From the NCBI GenBank assembly GCA_900317215.1, contig ONFW01000113.1, positions 1-6,659 of the forward strand: 6,659 bases of DNA, in the 5' to 3' direction. The stretch's first letter is position 1; every line of letters begins with the position of its first letter. The notes below the pieces were generated by a model. That model worked only from the letters and a program-made list of their open reading frames with translations. It did not search any database and was not told the origin of the DNA. Shown one piece after another: positions 6,243 to 6,659 of this stretch. The position numbers and the translations under genes are program-made. The stretch is from an uncultured Eubacteriales bacterium (GTDB lineage Bacteria > Bacillota > Clostridia > Oscillospirales > Acutalibacteraceae).

Positions 6243-6659
6243 AAAGTCTCCCCTCACAGTCAAATTTTGTGGCCTCGCAGCCGGTTATATTTCGGAAGGT
6301 CGTAGAGCCGTGATTGTGTTCATCAGCGGCAATAAAGCCGTAGGGCCCTTTCTGCTCCAGTCCCTTTGCAGAATAAAGTCCTCTCATAGAGGCGCAGACA
6401 AGATAGAAGCTGTCCTTCGGCACGGGCTTCTCAGCAGGAAAAGCCCTCATCATTCCGTCCCCGAGGATACGAATGACAATATTCAACGCTTCATTTCCGT
6501 CCTTTTGGGAGAGATCCTCATTTATTATATCAAAGAGCATTTTCTCAAAGATATCTCTTCTGTCCTCTGCCCAGTCAAGACGGGAAACAAGCACAAGATA
6601 GAGCGTGGGCTCGTCCGGAAGAGCGGACTCGTCTAATCTGCTGCCGCTCCCTCTGAGAC
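6229..6659 (-). CDS. C-terminal part of an unrecognised protein (gene A), cut by the right window edge
   Basis: The frame is open from the window edge (first whole codon at 6657) to the TGA at 6231-6229, giving 142 residues of a longer protein. A GTG at 6594 is the first start-like codon but has no ribosome binding site, and the frame is open upstream of it, so the gene almost certainly begins outside. The visible part looks soluble: a strand (LYLVLVSRLDW), an acidic amphipathic helical stretch (about residues 29-55), then ILGDGMMRAFP, YLVCASMRGLY, and a C-terminal beta-like end (FRNITGCEATKFDCEGRLYV). No catalytic motif or known domain is recognised. Its stop overlaps the PLD start by 14 bases, so it belongs to the PLD-helicase operon and probably acts with them. 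Overlap with a ribosome binding site and continuous codon use support it being real. Confidence 0.78.
   Translation of the reverse strand, partial: LRGSGSRLDESALPDEPTLYLVLVSRLDWAEDRRDIFEKMLFDIINEDLSQKDGNEALNIVIRILGDGMMRAFPAEKPVPKDSFYLVCASMRGLYSAKGLEQKGPYGFIAADEHNHGSTTFRNITGCEATKFDCEGRLYVVE
6248..6255 (-). promoter_or_regulatory. Ribosome binding site deciding the PLD start
   Basis: GAGGGGAG on the minus strand ends 5 bases before the ATG at 6242-6240. The alternative TTG at 6263-6261 would place this purine tract inside the coding region and has no comparable site upstream. The tract lies in the 3' end of gene A, in keeping with translational coupling. Confidence 0.65.

Noticed and set aside
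6243..6263. TTG at 6263 as the start of the PLD gene
   Set aside because: The GAGGGGAG tract at 6255-6248 is correctly spaced for the ATG at 6242 and would otherwise be coding.
6592..6594. GTG as a genuine start of a short 121-residue gene A
   Set aside because: The frame is open upstream to the window edge and no ribosome binding site precedes the GTG, so it is an internal Val codon of a larger gene.
1..6659. CRISPR arrays, tRNA or rRNA genes, insertion sequences, integrase or attachment-site repeats
   Set aside because: Looked for on both strands by eye; no regularly spaced repeats, RNA gene signatures, transposase genes or flanking direct repeats were seen.

Overview
The window looks like a chromosomal segment of a mid-GC, low-to-moderate-complexity Firmicute, probably a gut or rumen Clostridia of the Ruminococcus/Oscillospiraceae type. 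This rests on purine-rich GGAGG/AGGGGAG ribosome binding sites, an extended -10 promoter (TGcTATAAT), use of TTG as a start, and a general impression of the proteins. No sequence here pins the taxon, so treat it as a low-confidence inference. Every supported gene is on the minus strand, so the window is read from right to left.

Region 1 (right edge to 4263) holds the C-terminal part of an unrecognised gene (gene A, cut by the window edge), followed by a 659-residue protein with two phospholipase D (HKD) half-sites. The PLD start overlaps the end of gene A by 14 bases. Region 2 (4285 to 974) is a 1103-residue superfamily 2 helicase/ATPase with clear motifs I, II (DEIQ), III, V and VI and a very large insertion between motifs I and II. 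Its start overlaps the PLD stop by 23 bases. The three genes are therefore one tightly coupled operon that continues beyond the right edge.

Region 3 (973 to 838) is the only real non-coding gap. It is strikingly AT-rich and carries a good extended -10 promoter. Region 4 (837 to 61) is rlmB, the TrmH/SpoU-family 23S rRNA 2'-O-methyltransferase, most likely starting at a TTG with a well-placed Shine-Dalgarno sequence. A further gene starts 2 bases after the rlmB stop and leaves the window on the left after 19 codons; its ribosome binding site lies inside the last rlmB codons.

The main point of interest is the gene A / PLD / large SF2 helicase operon. A PLD-family nuclease next to a large SF2 ATPase is a combination known from anti-phage systems such as DISARM (DrmC plus helicases) and Dpd (DpdK plus helicases). 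This set does not obviously match either, and no methyltransferase or DUF1998 protein is visible here. The working hypothesis is an undescribed or poorly described nucleic-acid-targeting defence system beside a housekeeping gene (rlmB). Function is inferred from domain content and gene order only.
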